Shown: piece after piece, positions 8,042 to 15,758 of the stretch
Layout of the letters: each line of letters starts with the position of its first letter
How positions within the stretch are numbered: the first letter of the stretch is position 1
Source of the DNA: Candidatus Pyrohabitans jungbluthii
GTDB taxonomy: Archaea; Hydrothermarchaeota; Hydrothermarchaeia; Hydrothermarchaeales; BMS3B
Direction: 5' to 3'
Length of the DNA stretch: 64,000 nt
Assembly (NCBI GenBank): GCA_002010065.2
Contig: MTMD02000010.1
Span: 1 to 64,000 of the forward strand
Notes under the pieces: generated by a model
What the model was told of the DNA's origin: nothing
The model's input: only the letters and a program-made list of their open reading frames with translations
Database searches by the model: none
Position numbers and translations under genes: made by a program

Positions 8042-8229
8042 ACCTCCTAATTTTATAAACCAATCTTCATTATATTTATAATTTTATTTAAGCTTTTCCT
8101 TTCGGCAATCCAAAAATCTGCTCTGGACGCAAAAGGGTGGTGCTCTCGAATCATAGAAGATAATTTCTATTACCATAGAATGTTAAAAAGTGAAAAACCT
8201 TTTAAGCCAAGAAGAATATCCGATAACCA
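8042..8229. promoter_or_regulatory. Divergent promoter region with ATAGAA/TTCTAT operator-like repeats
   Basis: The region between the cytochrome and the HTH gene has AT-rich TATA-like elements for the minus strand at about 8068-8092 and CTTTTAAGCC (about 8199-8208) for the plus strand. ATAGAA at 8153-8158, TTCTAT at 8165-8170 and ATAGAA at 8175-8180 form a palindrome plus an extra half-site, a plausible binding site for the adjacent winged-helix regulator. Function is inferred from position and symmetry only. Confidence 0.4.
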
Positions 8230-8529
8230 ATGAAAAGACTTCTCTGGTGGCTCCTTGCCGGCACCCGTGGGGGAGAAACACGAGCCATGATTTTAAAGCT
8301 CCTAAAAGAGCGACCATACAACGCTAACCAGCTAACACAGGAGCTTGGACTGGACTACAAGACTATCCGTCACCACCTCCGTGTGCTCCAGAAGAATAAA
8401 ATAGTGGTTACGAGGGGTGGCAGGTATGGCAAATTATACTTCCTCTCACCCGAGATGGAGAAAAACCTTGACATCTTCGAAGAAATCTGGAGCAAAATTG
8501 GGAAAAACAAATTAAGTAAAAGGAGGTGA
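8230..8529 (+). CDS. ArsR-like winged-helix transcriptional regulator
   Basis: This 99-aa protein is a winged helix-turn-helix regulator. Residues 17-70 ([20 protein letters not shown], then [19 protein letters not shown]) give the recognition helix, and the following Gly-rich YGKLYFLS is the wing. No metal-binding Cys cluster is seen, so the ligand is unknown. It is divergent from the octaheme cytochrome and 3 nt upstream of a small membrane protein; HTH/three-TM-protein pairs of this type recur in archaea. It may control the cytochrome or itself through the repeats at 8153-8180. Confidence 0.82.
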   Translation: MKRLLWWLLAGTRGGETRAMILKLLKERPYNANQLTQELGLDYKTIRHHLRVLQKNKIVVTRGGRYGKLYFLSPEMEKNLDIFEEIWSKIGKNKLSKRR

Positions 8530-8532
8530 ATC

Positions 8533-8820
8533 ATGTATATGTTCCATGAGATATACGCGGCTTCGAATTTTATAAATATGGTACTTCTTATCGTGCTGAT
8601 CTATCTCTTCCTTCAGGACTATATAAAGGTGCGCTCATATTTCACCTTGGGGCTGGTGATCTTTGCTGTAGTGTTGTTTATAAACGCCTTACTCTCGTGT
8701 CCAAGCGTGCAGTACCTTTTTTCCGAGTACGAAGCATGCCCGTACGAACCCTACCACGCCGCCGCTTCTGTGTTTGAAACCATCGCATTGGTTGTGCTAC
8801 TGTATATAAGCACACGGTAG
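8533..8820 (+). CDS. Small three-helix membrane protein paired with the HTH regulator
   Basis: This 95-aa protein has three predicted transmembrane segments (about residues 11-27, 34-52 and 74-92). The loop CPSVQYLFSEYEACP between TM2 and TM3 contains two Cys residues that would face outside and could form a disulfide or sense redox state. A GGAGGTG precedes the ATG and overlaps the stop of the HTH gene, so the two are co-translated. Function is unknown; a membrane sensor that modulates the regulator is a guess. Confidence 0.7.
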   Translation: MYMFHEIYAASNFINMVLLIVLIYLFLQDYIKVRSYFTLGLVIFAVVLFINALLSCPSVQYLFSEYEACPYEPYHAAASVFETIALVVLLYISTR

Positions 8821-8868
8821 TTTTGAAAGAATTGACAAGGTTAAAATCAAGAGCAGGGGATGAAGTAC

Positions 8869-9348
8869 ATGGCAAAAAAAAGGAAGGTTAAGAAAAATAC
8901 GAAAAAACAAAAGAATCCCACCCTGCTGCTTCTTTCCATTGTAGTTATTGCAGGGGCAGGGATATATTTCATGATGGGCGGTAGCAAGGATAATTTGCCG
9001 GAGAATATTCCGCTTCCTGATTATGCATACAAGAGCGAGAGAGTGCTTACCGCTTACAAGATAGCCGTGGCTTACCCGGAGATCGGCAAGGCAGTGCCCT
9101 GCTACTGCGGATGCAAAGATGTGAGAACACCTCAGTTTCCCACAGGGCACAAAAATCTGTACAACTGCTTCCTCGATGACCTCGGGCGATTCACCTCTCA
9201 TGGGGCCAACTGCTTTATATGCGTTGATGAGATGCTGGAGAGCTACGAGATGTACAAGAAAGGCTACTCTTTGAGGGAGATTCGCGCTGCTATAGATGGA
9301 AAATACGCAGGCAAGTATGCCGATCCCACACCTACACCACCTGTATGA
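8869..9348 (+). CDS. Membrane-anchored PCYCGC-motif protein
   Basis: A basic N-terminus is followed by one transmembrane helix (about residues 17-36) and an external domain with the diagnostic PCYCGC motif, then HKNLYNCF and CFICVDE, six cysteines in all. This matches the family of PCYCGC-motif proteins of unknown function known from Bacillus and some archaea. The ATG at 8869 was preferred to 8860 because of its spacing from AGGGGA. It lies 9 nt before a membrane-anchored thioredoxin, suggesting a thiol/metal role outside the membrane, perhaps in apocytochrome or copper handling. That role is inferred from context only. Confidence 0.8.
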   Translation: MAKKRKVKKNTKKQKNPTLLLLSIVVIAGAGIYFMMGGSKDNLPENIPLPDYAYKSERVLTAYKIAVAYPEIGKAVPCYCGCKDVRTPQFPTGHKNLYNCFLDDLGRFTSHGANCFICVDEMLESYEMYKKGYSLREIRAAIDGKYAGKYADPTPTPPV

Positions 9349-9357
9349 GGTGAGAGT

Positions 9358-9816
9358 ATGAATCCAAAAACGCTTATAACCGTGGCTGCGTTAATTGCCA
9401 TCGCAGCGTTTGCAGTGCTCTCGGCGAAGACAACACCCGTGGTTAGCGACAAGGACCATACCTACGTGGGCGATTTAGTGTGGCTCAACTCGTACGAAGC
9501 TGGACTGGAGAAGGCAAAACAGGAGAACAAGCCTGTGCTCCTCTATTTTTGGGCGACCTGGTGCAAGTTCTGCAGAAAGCTGAATACAGAGGTTTTCCCT
9601 GATCCAGAGGTCAACTCCCTGCTTCGCGAGCGTTTTGTGCTTGTGGCGATAAACATCGACCAAAACAAGGAGATACCCCAGAAGTATGGGGTGCAGTACC
9701 CACCTGCAGAGATTTTTGTGGACGCCGATGGCAATGTCATAACAAAGGTGATGGGCTACACCCCAAAGGAGAACTTCCTGCGGTACATAAATACAGTGCT
9801 CGCTCAGTATAGCTGA
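9358..9816 (+). CDS. Membrane-anchored thioredoxin-like protein (CKFC)
   Basis: This 152-aa protein has an N-terminal helix (residues 5-22) that anchors or exports it, and a thioredoxin fold with active site WCKFC in the context YFWATWCKFCRKL. PAEIFVDADG contains the cis-Pro region. It should act on disulfides outside the membrane, such as those of CxxCH apocytochromes. It is clearly paralogous to the protein at 60823-61296: both share the TPV(V/I)SD...TY segment after the anchor. It is coupled to the PCYCGC gene. Confidence 0.88.
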   Translation: MNPKTLITVAALIAIAAFAVLSAKTTPVVSDKDHTYVGDLVWLNSYEAGLEKAKQENKPVLLYFWATWCKFCRKLNTEVFPDPEVNSLLRERFVLVAINIDQNKEIPQKYGVQYPPAEIFVDADGNVITKVMGYTPKENFLRYINTVLAQYS

Positions 9817-9823
9817 GTCTATT

Positions 9824-10014
9824 GTAGCAGAGGCAACCGCTGGTGATTACCGGAACGAAGATTGCGGCGTGACGGAGTTGCCCGTCTCACGCGTTAGCGT
9901 GATAGGGTGACGAAGAAAGCGCTACCATATCGTGGATCTTATTCAGCTCGGAAGGGGTAATAGAGGCGGGGTAGGCGCCCCTATCCGGCGAAATCTATTT
10001 AAATATTCTGCTAC
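9824..10014 (+). ncRNA. Structured non-coding segment upstream of alba
   Basis: This intergenic stretch has strong self-complementarity. GTAGCAGA (9824-9831) pairs perfectly with TCTGCTAC (10007-10014), closing about 190 nt. GGCAAC (9832-9837) pairs with GTTGCC (9877-9882), but GTTGCCC (9877-9883) can instead pair with GGGTGAC (9905-9911), so the two helices exclude each other. CACGC-GTTA-GCGTG (9888-9901), GGT-GATT-ACC (9842-9851), CTC-GGAA-GGG (about 9947-9956) and GGGG...CCCC (9968-9981) are further hairpins. No known archaeal RNA family is recognised. The alba TATA box (TTTAAATA, about 9998-10005) overlaps the 3' end, so it is either an independent RNA or the 3' region of the thioredoxin transcript. 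The strand is assumed. Confidence 0.5.
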
Positions 10015-10040
10015 TATGTGTAAGGAGGAGGTAGATAAGA

Positions 10041-10310
10041 ATGGCTGACGACAACGTCGTTTATATCGGCAACAAACCCGTGATGAACTACGTTTTGGCT
10101 GTAACAACGCAGCTGAACAGTGCCAATGAGGTTACAATAAAGGCAAGGGGTCAGGCAATCTCCAGAGCTGTTGACACCGCCGAAATAGTGAGAAACCGCT
10201 TCATGCCAGAGGTCAAGGTTAAGAGCATAGAGATAGGCACAGAGACTATAACGCGAGAGGATGGGAGCACCATCAACGTCTCCAGTATGGAGATTACCCT
10301 GGCCAAGTAA
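10041..10310 (+). CDS. alba: Alba family DNA/RNA-binding chromatin protein
   Basis: This 89-aa protein matches Alba, the abundant archaeal chromatin and RNA-binding protein. [16 protein letters not shown] contains the conserved acetylatable/DNA-contacting Lys region, followed by [20 protein letters not shown] and a beta hairpin ([12 protein letters not shown]) that contacts the DNA minor groove. A strong AAGGAGGAGG ribosome-binding site and a TTTAAATA box indicate high expression. It lies just after the structured RNA segment and before polB. Confidence 0.96.
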   Translation: MADDNVVYIGNKPVMNYVLAVTTQLNSANEVTIKARGQAISRAVDTAEIVRNRFMPEVKVKSIEIGTETITREDGSTINVSSMEITLAK

Positions 10311-10357
10311 ATAAACCTCCCCTACTTTTTTTATACCACCTCGCCCATAGTTAGTTT

Positions 10358-12772
10358 ATGCCCCGCGTGGTTAAAGGTTTTCTTATCGACGCTGACTACG
10401 AAACCGTCGAGAGGAAAGCGCTTATCAGGCTGTACCTGCGTGATGAGCAGGGAAAGAGTTTTATCGCCTACGACGACTCCTTCTCACCCTATTTCTTCGC
10501 TCTTCCCGGCGATGAGCCGGAGAAGGTTAAGGATAGGATACTCACCTCAGACGAAGAGGGTATTATACAGAGCATTACCATAGAAGAGAAGAGGTTCTTT
10601 GGCAAACCCGTTACAGCGCTCCGCATCACTGTACGCCACCCTCAGGATGTGCCACGAATACGGGAGCGGATACGCCACCTTGAGGGCGTAGATGCGATAA
10701 ATGAACACGACATCCTATTCGTTAGACGCTACCTGATAGACCGCGGGATTAAACCTCTTACCTGGCTCACGATGGAGGTTGAAGAAAGGCAGGACAAGCT
10801 CTTTGTGCGCAGAATTGAGCAAGCGGAGGGTGAGTTACCCGGAAGCGGAGCTTCCGGTGTGACGAAGCCTCCAAAGCTAAGGGTGGCGGCTGTAGATATA
10901 GAGGTTTACAATCCAAAGGGGGCGCCGCGCAGCAAGCAGGATCCCATAATCATGGTGAGCATAGCTACAAACGACGGCATGGAGAAGGTGCTAACCTGGA
11001 AACCTATAGAAGGCGAAGCGTACGTTGAGACCCTAAGCAGCGAGGAGGAGATGCTGCTCAGGTTTGCGCAGCTTATGCAGGAAGGCGATTACGATGTGAT
11101 CGTGGGGTACAACACAGACAACTTCGACTTCCCGTACATTAAAGATAGGGTGAAGAAGCTTGGCATTTCCCTGCCCCTGGGCAGGCTAAACGCAGAGCTT
11201 GAGGTGAGCAAGAGAGGCCCGCTACCAGAGGCGAGAATTCGTGGCAGGGCGCATGTTGATTTATACCCCATAGTGAGGCGCCACGTTAAGCTGAACAGCT
11301 ATGTGCTCGAGAGCGTGGTGGAGGAGCTTCTTGGGATAAAAAAGGAGAAGATAGACGGGGATAAGCTCTTCACATACTGGGATGCTGGCGGGGAAAACCT
11401 TGCTATGCTCGCCAGGTATTCTCTTGAGGATGCGCGGGTTACCCTGAGCCTGGCTGAGAAGTTTCTCCCTCTCTACTACGAGCTCTCCACTATCGTGGGA
11501 CAAAGCCTAAACGACGTTGCGAGAATGACGTCTGGACAACTTGTCGAATGGCTGCTCATGCGGTTCGCTACGCCAAGAGGAGAACTAATTCCCAACCACC
11601 CCGCTGGCGAGGAGTATGCAGCGCGGGCGAGTGCGACCTACGTTGGTGGGTATGTACGTGAGCCGAAGCGGGGGTTAGTCGAGAACATAGCGGTGTTTGA
11701 CTTCCGTAGCCTTTACCCAAGTATAATTGTGAGCCACAACATAGACCCGAGTACGCTGATTATAGGCAACTGCGAGGAGAACCGCGCGCCAGGTTTAGAC
11801 TACTGCTTCTCCCTGGATAAGGAGGGATTCATACCCGAAATTTTAAAGGGGTTGATCCAGCGCAGGGCTGAGATAAAGCAGCAGATGAGGCAGGTAGGCG
11901 AGGATAAAAGAAGGATGCTGGACGTCGCTGAGAAGGCACTTAAAATCCTTGCAAACTCCTTCTATGGCTACATGGGCTACCCGCGAGCGAGGTGGTACCG
12001 CCGCGAGTGCGCAGAGAGCGTCGCCGCCTTTGCGAGGATGTACATAAAGCAAGTTATGCGCATCGCCGAGGAGGAGTTCAACCTGGAGGTGGTGTACGGC
12101 GATACAGATTCGCTCTTCGTGGTAATTCCGCCTGCTAAGCGTGAGGTGGTGCAGGAGTTTCTGCGCAAGGTCAACGCCAGCATGCCGGGCATGATTGAGC
12201 TGGAATTCGAGGGCTTTTATAAGCGAGGACTGTTTGTTACAAAAAAGAGGTATGCGCTTCTGAGTGAAGAAGGCAAGATGGTGGTCAAGGGCTTAGAGTT
12301 TGTGCGCCGCGACTGGGCACCGATAGCGAGAGAAACCCAGCGGGAGGTGCTTCGCATTCTGCTGGAGGAGGCAAACCCCGAGAAGGCGGCAAAGCTTGTT
12401 CGCGACGTTATTCAGCGAATACGTGAGCGCAGGGTAACTCTTGAGGACATAACAATATACACCCAGCTTACAAAGCGAATAAAGAGCTATAAAAGCTTAG
12501 AGCCCCATGTGGTGGCGGCGCAGAAGCTTAAGGAGCGCGGTCGCGAGGTGGCGCCTGGCATGATTATAGGATACATAATAACCAAGGGCGCAAAGGCGAT
12601 ATCACATCGCGCTCTGCCTGTGGAGTTCGCCAAGCTTGAGGATTATGACCCGGATTACTACATAGACAACCAGATCCTGCCCGCGATACAGCGCATATTC
12701 GAGGCGATAGGCTACACCCGGGATTACCTCAGGGAGGGGATTACTCAGACCAGCTTAAGCAAGTGGTTTTAG
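10358..12772 (+). CDS. polB: Family B DNA polymerase (PolB)
   Basis: This 804-aa archaeal B-family DNA polymerase has 3'-5' proofreading. Exonuclease motifs: AAVDIEVY (Exo I), YNTDNFDFPYI (Exo II) and YSLEDARVT (Exo III). Polymerase motifs: DFRSLYPSI (A), KILANSFYGYMGY (B) and YGDTDS (C), followed by the KKRYA block. The length is normal and no intein interrupts any of the usual insertion motifs. The ATG at 10358 gives MPRVVKGFLIDADYE, a typical start. It converges on the complex I operon, whose last gene ends 52 nt downstream. Confidence 0.96.
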   Translation: MPRVVKGFLIDADYETVERKALIRLYLRDEQGKSFIAYDDSFSPYFFALPGDEPEKVKDRILTSDEEGIIQSITIEEKRFFGKPVTALRITVRHPQDVPRIRERIRHLEGVDAINEHDILFVRRYLIDRGIKPLTWLTMEVEERQDKLFVRRIEQAEGELPGSGASGVTKPPKLRVAAVDIEVYNPKGAPRSKQDPIIMVSIATNDGMEKVLTWKPIEGEAYVETLSSEEEMLLRFAQLMQEGDYDVIVGYNTDNFDFPYIKDRVKKLGISLPLGRLNAELEVSKRGPLPEARIRGRAHVDLYPIVRRHVKLNSYVLESVVEELLGIKKEKIDGDKLFTYWDAGGENLAMLARYSLEDARVTLSLAEKFLPLYYELSTIVGQSLNDVARMTSGQLVEWLLMRFATPRGELIPNHPAGEEYAARASATYVGGYVREPKRGLVENIAVFDFRSLYPSIIVSHNIDPSTLIIGNCEENRAPGLDYCFSLDKEGFIPEILKGLIQRRAEIKQQMRQVGEDKRRMLDVAEKALKILANSFYGYMGYPRARWYRRECAESVAAFARMYIKQVMRIAEEEFNLEVVYGDTDSLFVVIPPAKREVVQEFLRKVNASMPGMIELEFEGFYKRGLFVTKKRYALLSEEGKMVVKGLEFVRRDWAPIARETQREVLRILLEEANPEKAAKLVRDVIQRIRERRVTLEDITIYTQLTKRIKSYKSLEPHVVAAQKLKERGREVAPGMIIGYIITKGAKAISHRALPVEFAKLEDYDPDYYIDNQILPAIQRIFEAIGYTRDYLREGITQTSLSKWF

Positions 12773-12823
12773 GGTTCAAATTGTACTTCAAAATGAAATT
12801 AAATTAGAAAATTGAAGAGATTC

Positions 12824-14302
12824 TTACGAAAACAGGCTGCTTGCCGCATTCAGCGACAGCGAGACAAAAGAGTCTGGGAAAACGCCGATGTAGATAACCA
12901 GAAGCGCTGCTACTACCAGTGCCACGCTCAGCAGCAGGGGCTCGCGCTCACGCTTTACCTCGGCTTCTGCGAAGTACATGTAGCGGATTACGCGAGCATA
13001 GTAGTACAGCGAGACCACGCTGTTGATTATGAGCAATATGCCAAGTATAAGATAAGCGCCGCCCGCAGCAATGCTTGCGGTGAGTATCATGAACTTGCTC
13101 ACGAAGCCTGCGAAGAAGGGTATCCCCGCCAAGGAGAGTAGGAATATGGTCATTGTCAGCGCAGTCACGGGAAGGCGCCTTCCCAGCCCAGCAAAGTCCT
13201 CAAGGTTGGAGCCTATCATATAGTAGCTCGCAGCCGCAACCGCGAGGAATGCCCCGCCCTTCATTATCGCGTGCGTAAGGATGTGGAGCAGGCCAGCGCC
13301 AATGCTGAGGTTGAGGTCCACCTGCGTCGAGGCGAGCAAAGCAAAGACTATGAGCACATAGCCGGCTTGGCCAATGCTGGAATAAGCAAGCATGCGCTTT
13401 ATGTTGGTCTGTGCCAGAGCAACGACGTTGCCCAGGGTCATGGTTATCGCAGCCAGAATAGCGAAGAGCAATGCCCATTCCTTAACAAGCGCCGGCATGG
13501 AGAGGGCGATTAAGAAGATGCGCAGCAGGGCTACGAAGGCCATCTTTTTGCTCGCGGCAGCGAGAAAGGCGCTCACCGGCGAGGGCGCACCCTGGTAGGT
13601 ATCGGGTGCCCACATGTGGAAGGGCACCGCAGCGACTTTATAACCGAAGCCTGCGATGAGGAAGACTACAGCCAAAATGAGCACCCAGTGGAACTCTGCA
13701 GTCTTAGGCAGAGCCTCTGCTATCGCATACAGGTTCGTGCTCCCGGTTAAGCCGTAGAGCAGGGACATGCCAAACACAATTAAACCTGAGGAGAAGGCAC
13801 CTATGACGAAGTACTTCATAGCCGCCTCTGTGCCAGTGCGGTTTTTCCTGAAGGCGGCTAAAGCGAAGGTGGAGATGCTCGCCAGCTCCACAGCGACGAA
13901 GAGGAGCACTAAATCAGCGGCCATGGCAGCGAACATCATTCCAAGCGTTGCGAAGAGTATGAGCGAGTAATACTCCCCCTTGTACTTATCCTTGCGGGTG
14001 GCATCGAGGGAACCCAGGATTACCAGAAGCGCCACCAGCAGAAACACCAGCTTGAAGAAAACCGCAAAGAGGTCAACGCGTATTAAGCCGGAGAAGAAGC
14101 TCACCTGAAGTGCCTGCTTCGCTGCTATGGCAGCGAGAAGTGATTTTGCCTGGGAGAAAACCATAGCGAGGGCAATACCCACGCCTACAAGACTGAGGTA
14201 GCCCAGAAATTCCTTATCGTCTTCGCGCAGGGTCATGTCTATGAAGATAACAGCCAGCGCAAATACTGCAATTACCAGCTCCGGCATAAGTGCTTCGAGC
14301 AT
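12824..14302 (-). CDS. nuoN: Complex I-like oxidoreductase subunit N (antiporter-like)
   Basis: This 492-aa polytopic membrane protein with about 14 helices is the N subunit, one of three proton-pumping antiporter-like subunits. KVAAVPFHMWAPDTYQGAPSPVSAFLAAASKKMAF is here the classic channel motif with its Lys and Trp-Pro residues, and IKRMLAYSSIGQAGY follows. It is the last gene of the nuoA-to-N operon. AGGAGGT precedes its ATG, 1 nt from the end of nuoM. Confidence 0.94.
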   Translation of the reverse strand: MLEALMPELVIAVFALAVIFIDMTLREDDKEFLGYLSLVGVGIALAMVFSQAKSLLAAIAAKQALQVSFFSGLIRVDLFAVFFKLVFLLVALLVILGSLDATRKDKYKGEYYSLILFATLGMMFAAMAADLVLLFVAVELASISTFALAAFRKNRTGTEAAMKYFVIGAFSSGLIVFGMSLLYGLTGSTNLYAIAEALPKTAEFHWVLILAVVFLIAGFGYKVAAVPFHMWAPDTYQGAPSPVSAFLAAASKKMAFVALLRIFLIALSMPALVKEWALLFAILAAITMTLGNVVALAQTNIKRMLAYSSIGQAGYVLIVFALLASTQVDLNLSIGAGLLHILTHAIMKGGAFLAVAAASYYMIGSNLEDFAGLGRRLPVTALTMTIFLLSLAGIPFFAGFVSKFMILTASIAAGGAYLILGILLIINSVVSLYYYARVIRYMYFAEAEVKREREPLLLSVALVVAALLVIYIGVFPDSFVSLSLNAASSLFS

Positions 14303-14303
14303 C

Positions 14304-15758
14304 TCAGATACCTCCTATTAACGCCACTATCGCTTGGGATGTGGTGCTTATCATATTCATCAGGGGCGCAGGATAGAGTCCCAGCAAGGTTATGAGTATA
14401 ACCAGAACAAGAACTGGCACTGCTTCGTGCCATGCAACGTCGCTGCGCGCGCTCTCAATGAGTTCGCTGGTAGCGCCAAACGCTGCACGCTGGAGCATCC
14501 ATAGATAATAACCTGCGGTAAGGGGCAACGAAAGCACTGCAAGGTAGGCAAGAGAGGAGAAGCTCTTGAAGAGCCCTAGGAGGATGCTGAGCTCAGCCAC
14601 GAAGCCGCTAAGCCCCGGTAAGCCCAGCGAAGCGAGTGAAGCGAACACCAGGACCCAGCCCAGGAAGGGCGCCTTGGTTATAAGCCCGCCTAGGTAGGGG
14701 ATCTCTCGCGAACGTGCTTTCTCAACAAGCATGCCTGTGAGGAAGAAGAGTAAAGCGACGATTAAGCCGTGGCTCACCATCTGGAATATCGCACCGTTTA
14801 TTCCGATTAAATTCAGGGACGCTATACCGAGAACAATAAAGCCCATGTGCGAGACGCTGGAGAAAGCCACCAGACGCTTTATATCCCGCTGTGCCAGAGC
14901 AGCGAAGGCAGCATAGAATACGCTCACAACCGCAAGCACGGCGATAGCATAGGCATAGCTCTGGAAGGTCTCAGGTAGAAGGGTGACGCCAATGCGGAGC
15001 AAGCCATAGGCACCCATCTTGGAGAGCAACCCAGCGAGGAGCACACTCACCGGCGTGGGTGCCTCGGTATAGGCATCTGGCAACCATGAATGGAAGGGCA
15101 CCAGGGGGATCTTGAAGGCAAAACCTATGAAGAGCAGGAGGAAGACAAAGCTCTTAAAGCCTGCATCTAGAGAGGCGAGGGTGTCTGAGATGGCGAAGAA
15201 GGAGAAGCTTCCCGCCTTGAGGTAGAGCAGTATGAAGCCAATAAACATGAAGAGGCTTCCCAAGTGGGTGTAGATGAGTATCTTCATGGCAGCATAGCTT
15301 CGCTTAGCTCCGCCCCAGCCGTTTATCAGGAAGAACGCGGGGATGAGCACAATCTCCCAGAAAACGTAGAAGAGGAAGAGGTCTAACGCAAGGAAGACGC
15401 CCATTAGACCGGCTTCCATGAACAGGAGCAGGGCGTAGTAACGCTTGGTGTTCGCCTCTATATTCCAGGAGGCAAGTATGGCTACGACAAAGAGCAGGGC
15501 AGTGAGCAGCACAAGCGAGAGGCTCATCGCATCCGCGCCCAGGGTGAAGGTAATCCCAAAGTCTGAAATCCACTCCCAAGCTTGAGCTGGGAACATCTCC
15601 TTCCCGCTCAGGAAGCTGTTCAGCGCCGCGAGGGAGACGAGCAGAGTGAGAAGCGACGTAGCGAAAGCTACAGAGCGCGCTTTGGCTATGCCATAGCGCT
15701 CAGCGAAGTAGCTCGCAAAGGCTCCTACGAATGGAATGGCAATGAGATAAGCCAGCAT
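14304..15758 (-). CDS. nuoM: Complex I-like oxidoreductase subunit M (antiporter-like)
   Basis: This 484-aa polytopic membrane protein is a proton-channel subunit. FYVFWEIVLIPAFFLI supplies the conserved membrane Glu, KIPLVPFHSWLPDAYTEAPT the channel motif with Lys, and IKRLVAFSSVSHMGF the second broken-helix region. Its start overlaps the nuoL stop by 1 nt. It shares ancestry with nuoL and nuoN but is distinct from both, so all three antiporter-like subunits are present. Confidence 0.94.
   Translation of the reverse strand: MLAYLIAIPFVGAFASYFAERYGIAKARSVAFATSLLTLLVSLAALNSFLSGKEMFPAQAWEWISDFGITFTLGADAMSLSLVLLTALLFVVAILASWNIEANTKRYYALLLFMEAGLMGVFLALDLFLFYVFWEIVLIPAFFLINGWGGAKRSYAAMKILIYTHLGSLFMFIGFILLYLKAGSFSFFAISDTLASLDAGFKSFVFLLLFIGFAFKIPLVPFHSWLPDAYTEAPTPVSVLLAGLLSKMGAYGLLRIGVTLLPETFQSYAYAIAVLAVVSVFYAAFAALAQRDIKRLVAFSSVSHMGFIVLGIASLNLIGINGAIFQMVSHGLIVALLFFLTGMLVEKARSREIPYLGGLITKAPFLGWVLVFASLASLGLPGLSGFVAELSILLGLFKSFSSLAYLAVLSLPLTAGYYLWMLQRAAFGATSELIESARSDVAWHEAVPVLVLVILITLLGLYPAPLMNMISTTSQAIVALIGGI

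Noticed and set aside
9824-10014. SRP RNA, RNase P RNA or box C/D RNA before alba
   Set aside because: CTCGGAAGGG looks a little like SRP helix 8, but the AGCA asymmetric loop is missing; RNase P conserved regions are absent; GTGATTA is not a proper box C with a matching box D. Kept as an unassigned structured segment.
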